The notes beneath the pieces were generated by a model. It ran no database searches, was not told the DNA's origin, and worked only from the letters and a program-made list of their open reading frames with translations. Below, piece after piece: positions 24,866 to 33,794 of a stretch of 64,000 nt of DNA (position 1 is the stretch's first letter; each line of letters starts with the position of its first letter). This stretch comes from G963665495 sp963665495 (GTDB taxonomy: Bacteria; Desulfobacterota; Desulfovibrionia; Desulfovibrionales; Desulfovibrionaceae), in NCBI GenBank assembly GCA_963665495.1, contig OY762289.1:5394001-5458000 (forward strand), given 5' to 3'. The position numbers and the translations under genes were made by a program.

Positions 24866-26287
24866 ATGCCAGAAGCCAGTTTAAATGATTTCTTCAACCC
24901 GCGAGGGGTTGCAATCATCGGGGCGTCCACGAAAAAGGGCAGCCCGAATAATCAGATTCTCAAATATTCCATTGAGATGAGCAAGACCGGAAAGGTTTTT
25001 CCGATCAATCCCAAAGCTCCGGAGATCGAGGGGAAAAAGGCCTACGTCTCTCTGATGGATATCCCCGAACCAGTGGATCTCGTCGTCATGGCCGTCGGCT
25101 CCAGAAGCGCCATCAGCGTTGCGAATGAAGTCAAGGCCCGCCGCGAAGCCAAGGGCGACGCGGGCGCTGTAGCCATTGTCACCGCCGGATTCAAGGAAAT
25201 GGGCACGCCCGAAGCCATCAAGCTGCAGGATGACATGATGGAAATCATGCGTTCCAGCGGTGCGCGGGTCATCGGTCCCAACTGTCAGGGGATCGCTGAT
25301 TTCTACAACGGCGTAAACACCTCCTTCAGCCTGCCGCCCGTTACGCTCAAAGGCGGACTCAGCATCGTTTCCCAGAGTGGCGCTTTTGCCACCTCCTACC
25401 TCAGATGGGCCAAAGAGCAGAAGATGGTCGGAATGAACAAGTTCATCACCCTCGGCAACATGGCCGACGTGGATGTGACTGAAATTCTGGAATATCTCGG
25501 CGACGATGAAAAGACGAAAAGCATTGCCATGTACCTGGAAGGTACGCCCAATGCGCGAAAATTGATTGAAGTTGCCTCCAAGGTCACGAAGAAAAAGCCC
25601 GTAACGGTTTTAAAAGCCGGACGCACCGCCATGGGGTCGGATGTGGCCCACTCGCATACCGCATCCATTGCCGGGGACGACGCCATTTATGACGGCGCGT
25701 TCAAGCAGGCCGGCATGCTCCGTGCGGACAGCATCGCCAGCTTTTATCACACGGGCCGTATCTTCGATAAAATGCCCCTACCCAAAGGCGAGCGTATCTG
25801 CCTCCTGACTGTCATCGGGGGCCCCAGCACCATTTGTGTAGATGCGCTTGCCGCGGCAGGGGCGGGCAAACTCGCCACCTTCAGCGAGTCCTTTAAGGAA
25901 CGCGCGCGTGAAATACTCGTTCCCGCGGCAAATGTCGGCTCTCCGGATGGCTATATCGACATGACGGCGTCCGTGACTCCGAAGATGCATACGGACATCA
26001 TCAAGCTCATCATGGAAGACGATAGCATCGATGCGGTGCTGTTTCTCACCTCTCCTCCAGGATTTCTGGGCGATGAGGAGCTGGCAGCCTCTATTATCGA
26101 CGGCTACAACTCCGTCCCCGATTCCATGAAAAAGCCCTTCTTCACCGTGCTCATGGCGGGCAACTCCGTGGCGCAATGCCGTCTCATGCTTGAGGAAAGC
26201 GGCATGCCCACCTTTGATATGCCCGATGATGCCGCCAAGGTGATGAGTAACATGATCAGGTACGCAGAGTACCGGCAGAGAGCTTAG
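24866..26287 (+). CDS. acdA: ADP-forming acyl-CoA (acetyl-CoA) synthetase, alpha subunit
   Basis: The protein has 473 residues from the ATG at 24866, chosen for the GGAGA site ahead of it; a GTG 12 bases earlier is open. The N-terminal CoA-binding Rossmann domain starts FFNPRGVAIIGASTKKGSPN. A succinyl-CoA-synthetase-like core contains RVIGPNCQGIADFYNGVNT and SIVSQSGAFATSYLRWAKE. The catalytic phosphohistidine is expected in SDVAHSHTASIAGDDAIYDG. The two-gene alpha/beta arrangement is the one known from archaea and some bacteria; it converts acyl-CoA plus ADP and phosphate to acid plus ATP. The neighbouring genes make acetyl-CoA, so acetate is one likely product. Confidence 0.88.
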   Translation: MPEASLNDFFNPRGVAIIGASTKKGSPNNQILKYSIEMSKTGKVFPINPKAPEIEGKKAYVSLMDIPEPVDLVVMAVGSRSAISVANEVKARREAKGDAGAVAIVTAGFKEMGTPEAIKLQDDMMEIMRSSGARVIGPNCQGIADFYNGVNTSFSLPPVTLKGGLSIVSQSGAFATSYLRWAKEQKMVGMNKFITLGNMADVDVTEILEYLGDDEKTKSIAMYLEGTPNARKLIEVASKVTKKKPVTVLKAGRTAMGSDVAHSHTASIAGDDAIYDGAFKQAGMLRADSIASFYHTGRIFDKMPLPKGERICLLTVIGGPSTICVDALAAAGAGKLATFSESFKERAREILVPAANVGSPDGYIDMTASVTPKMHTDIIKLIMEDDSIDAVLFLTSPPGFLGDEELAASIIDGYNSVPDSMKKPFFTVLMAGNSVAQCRLMLEESGMPTFDMPDDAAKVMSNMIRYAEYRQRA

Positions 26288-26296
26288 GAGAGTGTG

Positions 26297-26986
26297 ATGA
26301 AGGCCCTTGTTCAAAAGTGTTTGCAGGAAGGATACACGGTGATGCCGGAAATGGAGGCGCAAAAGCTGTGCTCCTCGTATTCCATCCCTTGCCCTCCGGC
26401 TCAGGTGGGGCAGACCAAGGAAGAGTGCGTCGCCATCGGCCGGACCATCGGCTACCCCGTGGTTATGAAAGTACTGTCCCGTCAGATCGTGCATAAGTCC
26501 GACGCCGGCGGCGTTATCGTCGGTATCGGCAGCGACGAAGAAATGGCGGACGCGTACACGACCATGTCTTCTACTCTTCAAAAGAACCGTCCCGAAGCCA
26601 CCATCGACGGCTTCGTTATTCAGAAAATGATGCCCGCCGGCATTGAAGTCGTTGTGGGCGCGTTGCGCAATGCCCAGTTCGGCCCTGTGGTCATGTTCGG
26701 CATGGGCGGCATTTATATCGAGGTGTTCAAGGACGTGGAGTTTCGCCTCGCTCCGCTGAGTAAGGAAGAAGCGCTGCGACAGATCCAGGAGACAAAGGTT
26801 TCGCAGCTTTTAAAGGGCGTTCGCGGCCAGCAGCCGAGTGATGTCGACGCGATTGCGGAGCTTCTCGTCAACGCGGGAAGGCTCATCTGCGATTTCGAGG
26901 AAATCAAGGAATTCGATTTCAATCCGGTGCTCAGCTACCCGGACGGATGCATGGCAGTAGACGCCCGTATAGTACTCGGTAATTAG
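26297..26986 (+). CDS. acdB: ADP-forming acyl-CoA synthetase, beta subunit (ATP-grasp)
   Basis: The 229-residue ATP-grasp protein of normal ACD-beta length has an ATP-binding region around GYPVVMKVLSRQIVHKSDAG and GGVIVG, then EVVVGALRNAQFGPVVMFGMGG and a C-terminal DFNPVLSYPDG with metal-binding Asp/Asn. It starts 9 bases after the alpha stop (GGAG site; the ATG at 26297 is preferred to the adjacent GTG). The phosphohistidine of alpha swings to this subunit to phosphorylate ADP. Confidence 0.9.
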   Translation: MKALVQKCLQEGYTVMPEMEAQKLCSSYSIPCPPAQVGQTKEECVAIGRTIGYPVVMKVLSRQIVHKSDAGGVIVGIGSDEEMADAYTTMSSTLQKNRPEATIDGFVIQKMMPAGIEVVVGALRNAQFGPVVMFGMGGIYIEVFKDVEFRLAPLSKEEALRQIQETKVSQLLKGVRGQQPSDVDAIAELLVNAGRLICDFEEIKEFDFNPVLSYPDGCMAVDARIVLGN

Positions 26987-26988
26987 GG

Positions 26989-27079
26989 CATCCCAGCCTT
27001 TAAAAGGCTTGGATGGTCTTACGCGTTGTTCTGAAACACAGCCTGACCGTGCTTCAGATGCAAGCCTTGTTTCAAGGCT
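26989..27079 (+). other. Two stem-loops between synthetase and oxidoreductase genes
   Basis: CATCCCAGCCTT (26989-27000) and AAGGCTTGGATG (27004-27015) form a 12-pair stem with one mismatch and a 3-base loop. AGCCTTG (27063-27069) and CAAGGCT (27073-27079) form a second. Both share the AGCCTT/AAGGCT core, so alternative pairings between them are possible. The first directly follows the acdB stop. Partial terminator, attenuator or processing site are all possible. Confidence 0.5.
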
Positions 27080-27117
27080 GACATGCGCTAACAGAAGAAA
27101 AAGGTAGGTATAGTTTC

Positions 27118-28008
27118 ATGGCGGAAATCAGATTACACGGGCGAGGCGGCCAGGGTACGGTTATGGCTGCCGAAATGCTCGCAAACGCGTTTGTGCTGGA
27201 AGGGAAATACGCATCGGTGTTCCCCTCTTTCGGTATCGAACGACGGGGTTCGGCTGTCATGGCCTTCGTACGCTACGGCGACGACCCGATTCGGGAGAAG
27301 ACCAGGGTCTATCATCCGGAAATTCTTCTGGTGCTTGATCCCAGTTTGCTTGAAAAGAAAGAGATATACACTGGTTTCGTGAAAGGCGGCATGATTGTCA
27401 CCGCGGGCAAGAAACCGGAGCAGATATTGGATATGGGCGTGGAACCTTCCACGATTGCTCTGGTTGACGGTATGGGCATTGCGCTTCAGGAAACAGGCAC
27501 GAATATCACCAACGTGATCATGCTGGGCGCTTTTGCGAAAGCCACCGGCCTGGTTTCTCTGGAGCACGTGAGAACCGCGGTTGAAGGCGCTTTCTCCGGC
27601 AAGATCCTTGCCAAAAATATGGTGGGACTGCAGCGCGGTTTCGATGAAACCGAGCTTTTCACCTACGATGTCGAGCGCGCCGTTGAAAAGGAAACCTTTG
27701 TGTTCGAAGAGAAGAAAACTTCTTGCAACGAACCGGCTCCTTTGACCTTCGAATCCTCCTGGTCCGACTGCACGGACACTGTCAAAACCATCAATACCGG
27801 CGAATGGCGCTTTAAGCGCCCTGTATTAAACAGGGATGCCTGCAAGCAGTGCGGCATCTGCGCCATGTACTGCGTCATCGGGTGCATTTCAGAGCAGCCT
27901 GACGGCTATTTCGTGCCCAATTACGCGTACTGCAAGGGCTGCGGCGTGTGCGCCAATGAATGTCCTGCCCACGCCATCAACATGCTCTTCGAGGAGGCAC
28001 TGCAATGA
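27118..28008 (+). CDS. 2-oxoacid:acceptor oxidoreductase, fused gamma and delta (ferredoxin) subunits
   Basis: The protein has 296 residues. The gamma part (about 1-185) has the signature EIRLHGRGGQGTVMAAEMLA and SFGIERRGSAVMAF. The C-terminal part has two [4Fe-4S] motifs, CKQCGICAMYC and CKGCGVCANECP, as in delta subunits. Gene order gamma-delta, alpha, FAD protein, beta matches the phenylglyoxylate:NAD oxidoreductase type (PadEFGHI of Azoarcus) rather than the usual pyruvate:ferredoxin oxidoreductase layout. The stop overlaps the alpha start (ATGA). Confidence 0.85.
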   Translation: MAEIRLHGRGGQGTVMAAEMLANAFVLEGKYASVFPSFGIERRGSAVMAFVRYGDDPIREKTRVYHPEILLVLDPSLLEKKEIYTGFVKGGMIVTAGKKPEQILDMGVEPSTIALVDGMGIALQETGTNITNVIMLGAFAKATGLVSLEHVRTAVEGAFSGKILAKNMVGLQRGFDETELFTYDVERAVEKETFVFEEKKTSCNEPAPLTFESSWSDCTDTVKTINTGEWRFKRPVLNRDACKQCGICAMYCVIGCISEQPDGYFVPNYAYCKGCGVCANECPAHAINMLFEEALQ

Positions 28009-29180
28009 TCAAAGTCTTGAGCGGAAACAAGGCCGCCGCGTACGGCGTACGTTTGGCTCGGCCCGATGTCATTGCCATGTACCCCATCACTCCTCAGACG
28101 CCTTTGGCTGAGGAACTGGCGAAGTTCCACGCCAACGGCGAAATCGATAGTGAAATGATCGAAGTGGAAGGCGAACACACCGCCATGAGCGCCATCACCG
28201 GAGCGGCGGTGGCGGGCGGCCGGGTGTTCACCGCCACCTCTTCCTGGGGTCTCTCCTACATGAACGAACCGCTGATGTACTGCGCGGGCATGCGCGTGCC
28301 CGCCGTCATGGTGGACGTTACGCGTGAAACCTCATCCATGCGCGGCGTGGGCGGCTCCCGTCAGGACATCATGACCGCCCGTGATTGCGGCTGGATCATG
28401 ATCGAGCCGGAAAACAGCCAGGAAGTTCTGGATACCGTGCTCATGGCCTACCGCCTGTCTGAAGATCCCGAAGTGCTGCTGCCAGTGATGGTGGCTTACG
28501 ACGGTTTTTTCCTTTCTCACCAGTACGAAAGGGTGGATGTGCCCGATCAGGAGCAGGTGGACAAATTCCTGGCTCCCGTGGCCGACCGCAGCAGACGGAC
28601 CAGCTTGGCCACCGACAAGAAGCTGCATTTCTCCATCAGCCTCGCCGGAAAGGAGTTTGCCTACTACCGCAAGCAGACTCTCGACGCACTGGATCATGCG
28701 AAAGAAGTCTATCCGCGCGTGGAAGCCGAGTTCGAGGCCATCTTCGGCCGCAAGTACGGCATGGTGGACGAATACTGCACGGACGACGCGGATATCGTGT
28801 TCCTTACCGCGGGCAGTTCCTCGGGCACGGTCAAGACCGTGGTGGACAAGGCCCGCAGCCGCGGCATCAAAGTCGGCTGCGTCCGGCTGCGCATGTTCCG
28901 TCCCTTCCCCAGGGAAGCGCTGGCAAAAGCCCTTGAAGGCAAGAAAGCCGTGGCCTGCATCGAGCGCAGCATCTGCCTCGGCTGGAATTGCGGCCATCTC
29001 TTCCAGGAAGCGCGCGCCGTGCTGCCGGACCTCAAAGAGGCTCCCCGGATGATCGACTTCATTGACGGGCTTTCCAGCCTCGACATTACCGTAGACCACA
29101 TTGAAAAAGCCCTGGCCATCACCATCGCCGCCATGAACGGCGAAAAGGTGAACGAATGCAACTGGCTGATCTGGGAATAG
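28005..29180 (+). CDS. 2-oxoacid:acceptor oxidoreductase, alpha subunit
   Basis: The protein has 391 residues from the ATG at 28005, which overlaps the previous stop by 4 bases and follows GAGGAGG. The pyrimidine-binding domain shows IAMYPITPQTPLAEELAKF and MIEVEGEHTAMSAITGAA; the glutamate there activates TPP. Domain II (about 255-370) has DIVFLTAGSSSGTVKTVVD. This subunit pairs with the beta subunit encoded two genes downstream to decarboxylate a 2-oxoacid to its acyl-CoA. Pyruvate is the default substrate given the aldolase, but a larger 2-oxoacid is equally allowed by the sequence. Confidence 0.9.
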   Translation: MIKVLSGNKAAAYGVRLARPDVIAMYPITPQTPLAEELAKFHANGEIDSEMIEVEGEHTAMSAITGAAVAGGRVFTATSSWGLSYMNEPLMYCAGMRVPAVMVDVTRETSSMRGVGGSRQDIMTARDCGWIMIEPENSQEVLDTVLMAYRLSEDPEVLLPVMVAYDGFFLSHQYERVDVPDQEQVDKFLAPVADRSRRTSLATDKKLHFSISLAGKEFAYYRKQTLDALDHAKEVYPRVEAEFEAIFGRKYGMVDEYCTDDADIVFLTAGSSSGTVKTVVDKARSRGIKVGCVRLRMFRPFPREALAKALEGKKAVACIERSICLGWNCGHLFQEARAVLPDLKEAPRMIDFIDGLSSLDITVDHIEKALAITIAAMNGEKVNECNWLIWE

Positions 29181-29193
29181 AGGAGGCGGTGTA

Positions 29194-30435
29194 ATGACTA
29201 CTCAGTACGTAATGATAGGAGCGGGTCCCGCTGCGCAGGCTGCTGCCAAGACGATTCGGGTCACCGACAAGGACGGCGACATTATCTGCATCACGCGGGA
29301 GGAGACGTTGCCGTACTCCCCGGTCGCCCTGCCGTACCTTCTCGACACCATGAAAAGCGAGGAGCTATTTTCCAAGGGCCAGGCCCTGCTGAAGGACTCC
29401 AACATCTCCTTCGTGACCGGCAAGGCCGTGAAGGGCATCGATACCAAAGAGAAAAAAGTGCTTTTCGCCGACGGCGGCGACCAGCCCTATGATAAACTTC
29501 TCGTAGCGACCGGCGCTTCCCCCATCCGGGTGGCGGTGGACGGACTCGCTCCTGAAGACACCTTCGTGTTCAGAACCTACGCCGACTATGAGCGCCTTGC
29601 CGCCAACTGCTGCAAGGGAGGCGAAGTGCTGATTTACGGCGCCGGTCTCGTCTCGGTGGAACTGGCCGAAAAGCTTTCTCATTCCGGCTACAAGGTCACC
29701 ATCGTGGTACGCAGCCATCTCCTGCGCCGCTACTTCAGCCCGGAGACCGTTGCCACCCTGCAGCAGATGTTCGCCGACAAGGGCGTCACCATCATCAGCG
29801 GCACCACCATCTCTTCCGCGAAAAAAGACGGCAACTCCTACGCCGTAACGCTGTCCAACGGCGATACCAAGAGCTTTGACGCACTCATCATGGCTCTTGG
29901 CGTGTCTCCGAACCTGGTTGACGGCCTTGAAACCGCCGGAGGCGGCATCAAGGCCGACGAATGGCTCAGCGCCGCTCCCGACGTCTATGTGGCGGGCGAC
30001 GTTGCTGCTCCCGCGGACTACACCGGCTCCTGTTACGAACCCTGCCCCATTTCTCCGGAAGCGGCGAAGCAGGGCAAGATCGCCGGCCGCAACATGGCGG
30101 GGCTGAAAGAACGCTACGACGGCTGGGTGTCCATGAACTATTTCCGCATTTTTGAGGAAAATCTGTTCAGCATCGGTGAAATCGAGGGGCAGACCAAACT
30201 GGACTGCGAAGTACTCAGCACGGGCAGCGGCAACAAAACGCTGAAGCTGCTCTTTGAAGGCGACTGCCTCGTGGGCGTTGAAGGTTTCGGCCAGAAAGAA
30301 GCGCACCCCGGTGTGTTCTCGTTTCTCATCCGCAACCGTGTGCCCATGGGGGAAAACAAGGAACTGCTTCTCAACAAGCCCCGTGAAACGGCGCTGTGGC
30401 TGATGCAGACCTACCGCCGAACAAGTAAACTGTAA
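29194..30435 (+). CDS. FAD/NAD(P)-dependent oxidoreductase subunit of the 2-oxoacid oxidoreductase
   Basis: The 413-residue flavoprotein has an N-terminal FAD motif VMIGAGPAAQAAAKTI, the conserved LPYSPVALPYLL, the second motif LLVATGASPIRV, an NAD-binding GGEVLIYGAGLVSVELAEKL near residue 145, and VYVAGDVAAP for the FAD ribityl contact. It lies inside the oxidoreductase cluster, between the alpha and beta genes, as PadH does in phenylglyoxylate:acceptor oxidoreductase. It therefore probably passes electrons from the iron-sulfur subunits to NAD+ (or back). It lacks the redox-active CxxxxC of disulfide reductases at the usual place. Confidence 0.82.
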   Translation: MTTQYVMIGAGPAAQAAAKTIRVTDKDGDIICITREETLPYSPVALPYLLDTMKSEELFSKGQALLKDSNISFVTGKAVKGIDTKEKKVLFADGGDQPYDKLLVATGASPIRVAVDGLAPEDTFVFRTYADYERLAANCCKGGEVLIYGAGLVSVELAEKLSHSGYKVTIVVRSHLLRRYFSPETVATLQQMFADKGVTIISGTTISSAKKDGNSYAVTLSNGDTKSFDALIMALGVSPNLVDGLETAGGGIKADEWLSAAPDVYVAGDVAAPADYTGSCYEPCPISPEAAKQGKIAGRNMAGLKERYDGWVSMNYFRIFEENLFSIGEIEGQTKLDCEVLSTGSGNKTLKLLFEGDCLVGVEGFGQKEAHPGVFSFLIRNRVPMGENKELLLNKPRETALWLMQTYRRTSKL

Positions 30436-30449
30436 GAAGGAGAGACAAA

Positions 30450-31730
30450 GTGGCTCACCGTACTTTGTTGATAGACGACAGAAAATGCCCTGTTGATTGC
30501 ACGGTCTGCATGGATGCATGCAAAAACCGCGGTGCATTTCCCAAGCAGGCAATGATAGAGCGCATTGCACTTCCTGAAAGGAACTACTCCACGGTCGTTA
30601 CGTGCAATCAATGCTCCAGCGGCGACTGCATCGACGTATGCCCCACAGGCGCCCTGGTCCGCAATGCCGAAGGCGTGGTGACGCTCGACGTCGCCACCTG
30701 CATCGGCTGCGGCCTGTGCAACATGAGCTGTCCCTACGGCGGCATCATGTCCGTGCCGACCATGCATAAGTCCACCAAATGCGACATGTGCGCCCATCAG
30801 GGAACCCAGGCCTGCGTTGATGCCTGTCCACAGAAGATTCTATCCGTTCAGGATACCGCGAAAACACTGGAAACCCTTGCTCCGGATCCGCATTCTCCGG
30901 GGCTGCAGTTCTGTGCCGGATGCGCCATGGAGCTTGTCTCCCGCGTACTTCTGAAAACCGTGGGCGACGACATCGTGCTGTTCGGCACGCCCAGTTGCTG
31001 CGTTCTCAGCGACAAGGTCAAGGTTCCGTACTACGGCACGCTGATGACCAATATCGCCTCCACCGCCAGCGGCGTTTCCCGCTACTTCAGAAAGACCGGA
31101 CGCGAAACCATCTGCCTGGCCCTTTCCGGCGACGGCGCAACCGCGGACATCGCTTTTGGCTCGGTTTCCGCCGCAGCCGAACGCGGCGAGCGCATCCTGT
31201 ATGTCTGCTACGACAACGAAGCCTACATGAACACCGGTATCCAGCGCAGCGGCACCACGCCTTTCGGCAGCTGGACCAACACCACCCAGGTGGGTTCGCA
31301 GGCCCAGGGAAAAAGCCGTGCCGCCAAGGACGTGCCTCTGCTCATCGCCGAGCATGGCGTGGCGTACGCGGCCACCGCGACTTTGGCTTTCATGGACGAC
31401 TTCATCGAGAAGATCAGAAAGGGCATGGAAGCCGTGAAACACGGATTCGTGTATCTGCACGTGTTCACCCCGTGCCCCACGGGTTGGAAAATGCCCACGG
31501 CCAAATCCGTTGAAATCACCCGGGTTGCGGTGAACACCAACTACTTCCCCCTGTGGGAAATGGAAAACGGCCAGTTCCGCTTCACCCACCAGGTGGAGGA
31601 ACGCCAGCCCATTGAAACATTCGTCAAATACATGCGCCGCTTCTCGCATATGAGCAAGGAGCAACTCGAAACACTGCAGGAATTAGTCGATCGACGTTAT
31701 TCAAAAATTGAAAAGCTGGCCAGGAGTTGA
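30450..31730 (+). CDS. 2-oxoacid:acceptor oxidoreductase beta (TPP) subunit with N-terminal ferredoxin domain
   Basis: The protein has 426 residues, with a GTG start after AAGGAG. The N-terminal 130 residues form a polyferredoxin-like domain with about four cysteine clusters (for example CNQCSSGDCIDVCP, CIGCGLCNMSCP and CDMCAHQGTQACVDACP). The TPP-binding beta domain follows, with FCAGCAMELVSRVLL, ALSGDGATADIAFGSVSAAA and YVCYDNEAYMNTGIQRSGTTP. Beta subunits of simple pyruvate oxidoreductases usually lack this ferredoxin extension. The layout suggests intramolecular electron transfer from the TPP site towards the FAD subunit. Confidence 0.88.
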   Translation: MAHRTLLIDDRKCPVDCTVCMDACKNRGAFPKQAMIERIALPERNYSTVVTCNQCSSGDCIDVCPTGALVRNAEGVVTLDVATCIGCGLCNMSCPYGGIMSVPTMHKSTKCDMCAHQGTQACVDACPQKILSVQDTAKTLETLAPDPHSPGLQFCAGCAMELVSRVLLKTVGDDIVLFGTPSCCVLSDKVKVPYYGTLMTNIASTASGVSRYFRKTGRETICLALSGDGATADIAFGSVSAAAERGERILYVCYDNEAYMNTGIQRSGTTPFGSWTNTTQVGSQAQGKSRAAKDVPLLIAEHGVAYAATATLAFMDDFIEKIRKGMEAVKHGFVYLHVFTPCPTGWKMPTAKSVEITRVAVNTNYFPLWEMENGQFRFTHQVEERQPIETFVKYMRRFSHMSKEQLETLQELVDRRYSKIEKLARS

Positions 31731-31759
31731 AGAACAGGAACCTTAACAAGGAGTAAGTG

Positions 31760-32782
31760 ATGCAAACTTCCAGATTGGCGACCCTGATGATGGCTTTGAT
31801 GTTGACTTTCGTACTGGTTGCACCAAAGCAGGCTTCGGCATTCGATCCGGCGACGGCGAACAACAAAGTTCGCTTTGCTTCCATGACTGTCGGTGGTTCT
31901 TGGTATATTTATGCCGTCACCGTCACAGAGGCGATGAAAAAAATCATGCCTAATCTCGTTGTCGACGTTTTCCCCTATCAGGGCGGAATCGGTAACCCCA
32001 TTCTCGTGGGTACCGGCAAAGCTGAAATGGGCCTGTCCTTCTCCGTAGGCTCCAACTGGGCGTATAACGGCATTGTCACCTATAAAGACAAACCGAAGAA
32101 AAATCTGCGGGCTCTGCTGGGCGGTCTTTCCAGCCCGTACCGCATGGGTGTCGTCGTATCCGCCGACCTCGGTGTTAATTCCATTGCAGAATTCCTGGCC
32201 TCGAAACCGAAGATCCGTCTTGTTACGGTACAGCGCGGAGGCCTGGGCGAAACCATGGCCCGCCTGATCCTGGAAGCATACGGAGTGTCTTACGCCGATA
32301 TCGAAAAGTGGGGCGGAAGCGTCGCGCATATTGATCTGGGCGGGGCCATTTCCCAGATGAAAGACGGTCAGGCCGATATGTTTATCCACAACATGAGCTA
32401 CAAGCAGCCTGACGTTACGGAAATGTGTTTGCGCGGCGGCCTCAAGTTCCTGCCCATCGGCGATAAGGAAGCGCAGTACCTTTCCAAGACATACGGCGTG
32501 ATGCCTGAAGTTTACTTTGAAAAAGGTGAGTTCAACGGCATTACCGAACGTATTCGTTCCGTCGGCTATCCCACCGGCATCATTGCCACCAAAGATATGG
32601 ACGAAGGCATGGCCTACAATATCGTGAAAGCCGTGTGTGAAAACAAGGATCTTCTTGTTGCGGCTCACGCCTCCCTGGAAGCCTTCGATGCCTCTAAAGC
32701 CTGGAAGCCGGAAATCAACGGAGATATTCCCCTGCATCCCGGTGCCGAGAAGTACTTCAAAGAAAAAGGCTACATGAAATAG
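31760..32782 (+). CDS. TAXI-type TRAP transporter solute-binding protein
   Basis: The protein has 340 residues from the ATG at 31760, with AAGGAG upstream; a GTG one codon earlier is possible. A Sec signal (MQTSRLATLMMALMLTFVLV, cleavage after about KQASA) precedes VRFASMTVGGSWYIYAVTVT and GGIGNPILVGTGKAEMGLSF, the signature of the TAXI (TRAP-associated extracytoplasmic immunogenic) family. It lies in the catabolic operon and pairs with the fused permease two genes on. It probably delivers the pathway's acid substrate. Confidence 0.9.
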   Translation: MQTSRLATLMMALMLTFVLVAPKQASAFDPATANNKVRFASMTVGGSWYIYAVTVTEAMKKIMPNLVVDVFPYQGGIGNPILVGTGKAEMGLSFSVGSNWAYNGIVTYKDKPKKNLRALLGGLSSPYRMGVVVSADLGVNSIAEFLASKPKIRLVTVQRGGLGETMARLILEAYGVSYADIEKWGGSVAHIDLGGAISQMKDGQADMFIHNMSYKQPDVTEMCLRGGLKFLPIGDKEAQYLSKTYGVMPEVYFEKGEFNGITERIRSVGYPTGIIATKDMDEGMAYNIVKAVCENKDLLVAAHASLEAFDASKAWKPEINGDIPLHPGAEKYFKEKGYMK

Positions 32783-32793
32783 AGCGGCGCAAT

Positions 32794-32826
32794 CCGGCGG
32801 CCTGCGGAATTCTCCGCGGCCGCCGG
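32794..32826 (+). other. Strong stem-loop after the binding-protein gene
   Basis: CCGGCGGCCTGCGGA (32794-32808) pairs with TCCGCGGCCGCCGG (32813-32826), with one bulged T and a 4-base loop. Hairpins after binding-protein genes commonly protect that part of the mRNA and keep the binding protein in excess of the permease. No T-run follows. Confidence 0.6.
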
Positions 32827-32870
32827 CAAGCCGGCATGGAATTTAACACCAACCGGAAAAGGATGAGGTC

Positions 32871-33794
32871 GTGGACAAAAAAGTTGGCTTTATCGGATTT
32901 GGCGAAGCCTCTTACCATATTTGCCGTGGGCTCAAAGACGAGAACATTCAAGATGTGACCGCCTACGATGTGCTGCTTGGGACGGATCAATCGGAAAAAA
33001 TCGCGGCCATGGAAAAGCGCGCGGCCGAGACGAACGTTACGCTCGTCAGCAGCGTGCAGGATGCAATGCAAAGCGATGTCGTATTTCTCGGTGTCCCGGC
33101 GAGATTTGCGGAAGGCGCCACCATGGAAGCGCTGCCCTTTATGAACGCCGAAAAACTATTCGTGGACATTACGACGAATCGGCCGGTCATCAAGGAAAAA
33201 CTCGGGCGGATCATGAAGGAAAAGGGATTCGCCTACGTGGACGCTTCTGTAATGGGCGCTGTTCCTCTTTACAAACACAAAACACCCACTCTTGTCTGCG
33301 GCTCCGGCGCGAAAATGATGCAGGAAGTACTGGGACCAATCGGTATGGATTTGACCTACGTCGGAGAAGATGCGGGCAAGGCTGTGAAAATGAAGCTTAC
33401 CCGCAGCATTTTCATCAAAGGCATCGAGGCGCTCGGCATTGAAATGCTCCTGACCGCGAGGAAATTCGGCATCGAGGACGAAATAGTGGCTGGACTTCAA
33501 AAATCATTTGAAGTTCAGGGTTTTACAAAACTGGTCGGGCAGCTTGTAACCAGCAACACAATTCATTCCGCCCGGCGCGCTGTCGAAGCGGATGAATGCA
33601 TGGAACTGATCCGCGACTCTGGTTTCGACCCCGTGATGATGCAAGCTGCCAAAGAAAAACTGGAGTGGTCGGCAAACCTTGGGTTCAATAAGCTCAGCCC
33701 TGCTCCGGAATGTAAAAACCTCGGCGATCTCTATGCCTTGTGGGATGCCCAGGGTGTTTGCACGAGAGATTTCAACGGAGGACATAATGACTGA
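32871..33794 (+). CDS. Beta-hydroxyacid/6-phosphogluconate dehydrogenase-like NAD(P)-binding protein (DUF1932 type)
   Basis: The 307-residue protein has a GTG start after GGATGAGG. The N-terminal Rossmann domain starts KVGFIGFGEASYHICRGLKD and contains DVVFLGVPARFAEGA and KLFVDITTNRPVIKEKLGRI. YVDASVMGAVPLYKHKTPTL corresponds to the substrate loop of 3-hydroxyisobutyrate/6-phosphogluconate dehydrogenases, and AVKMKLTRSIFIKGIEAL contains the family's catalytic lysine. The C-terminal helical domain resembles DUF1932. It lies between the TRAP binding protein and permease genes, so it probably acts on the imported hydroxyacid or an early intermediate. Confidence 0.78.
   Translation: MDKKVGFIGFGEASYHICRGLKDENIQDVTAYDVLLGTDQSEKIAAMEKRAAETNVTLVSSVQDAMQSDVVFLGVPARFAEGATMEALPFMNAEKLFVDITTNRPVIKEKLGRIMKEKGFAYVDASVMGAVPLYKHKTPTLVCGSGAKMMQEVLGPIGMDLTYVGEDAGKAVKMKLTRSIFIKGIEALGIEMLLTARKFGIEDEIVAGLQKSFEVQGFTKLVGQLVTSNTIHSARRAVEADECMELIRDSGFDPVMMQAAKEKLEWSANLGFNKLSPAPECKNLGDLYALWDAQGVCTRDFNGGHND

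Noticed and set aside
29202..30570. Long antisense frames opposite the FAD oxidoreductase
   Set aside because: They are shadows caused by high third-position GC; the sense frame has clear FAD and NAD motifs.
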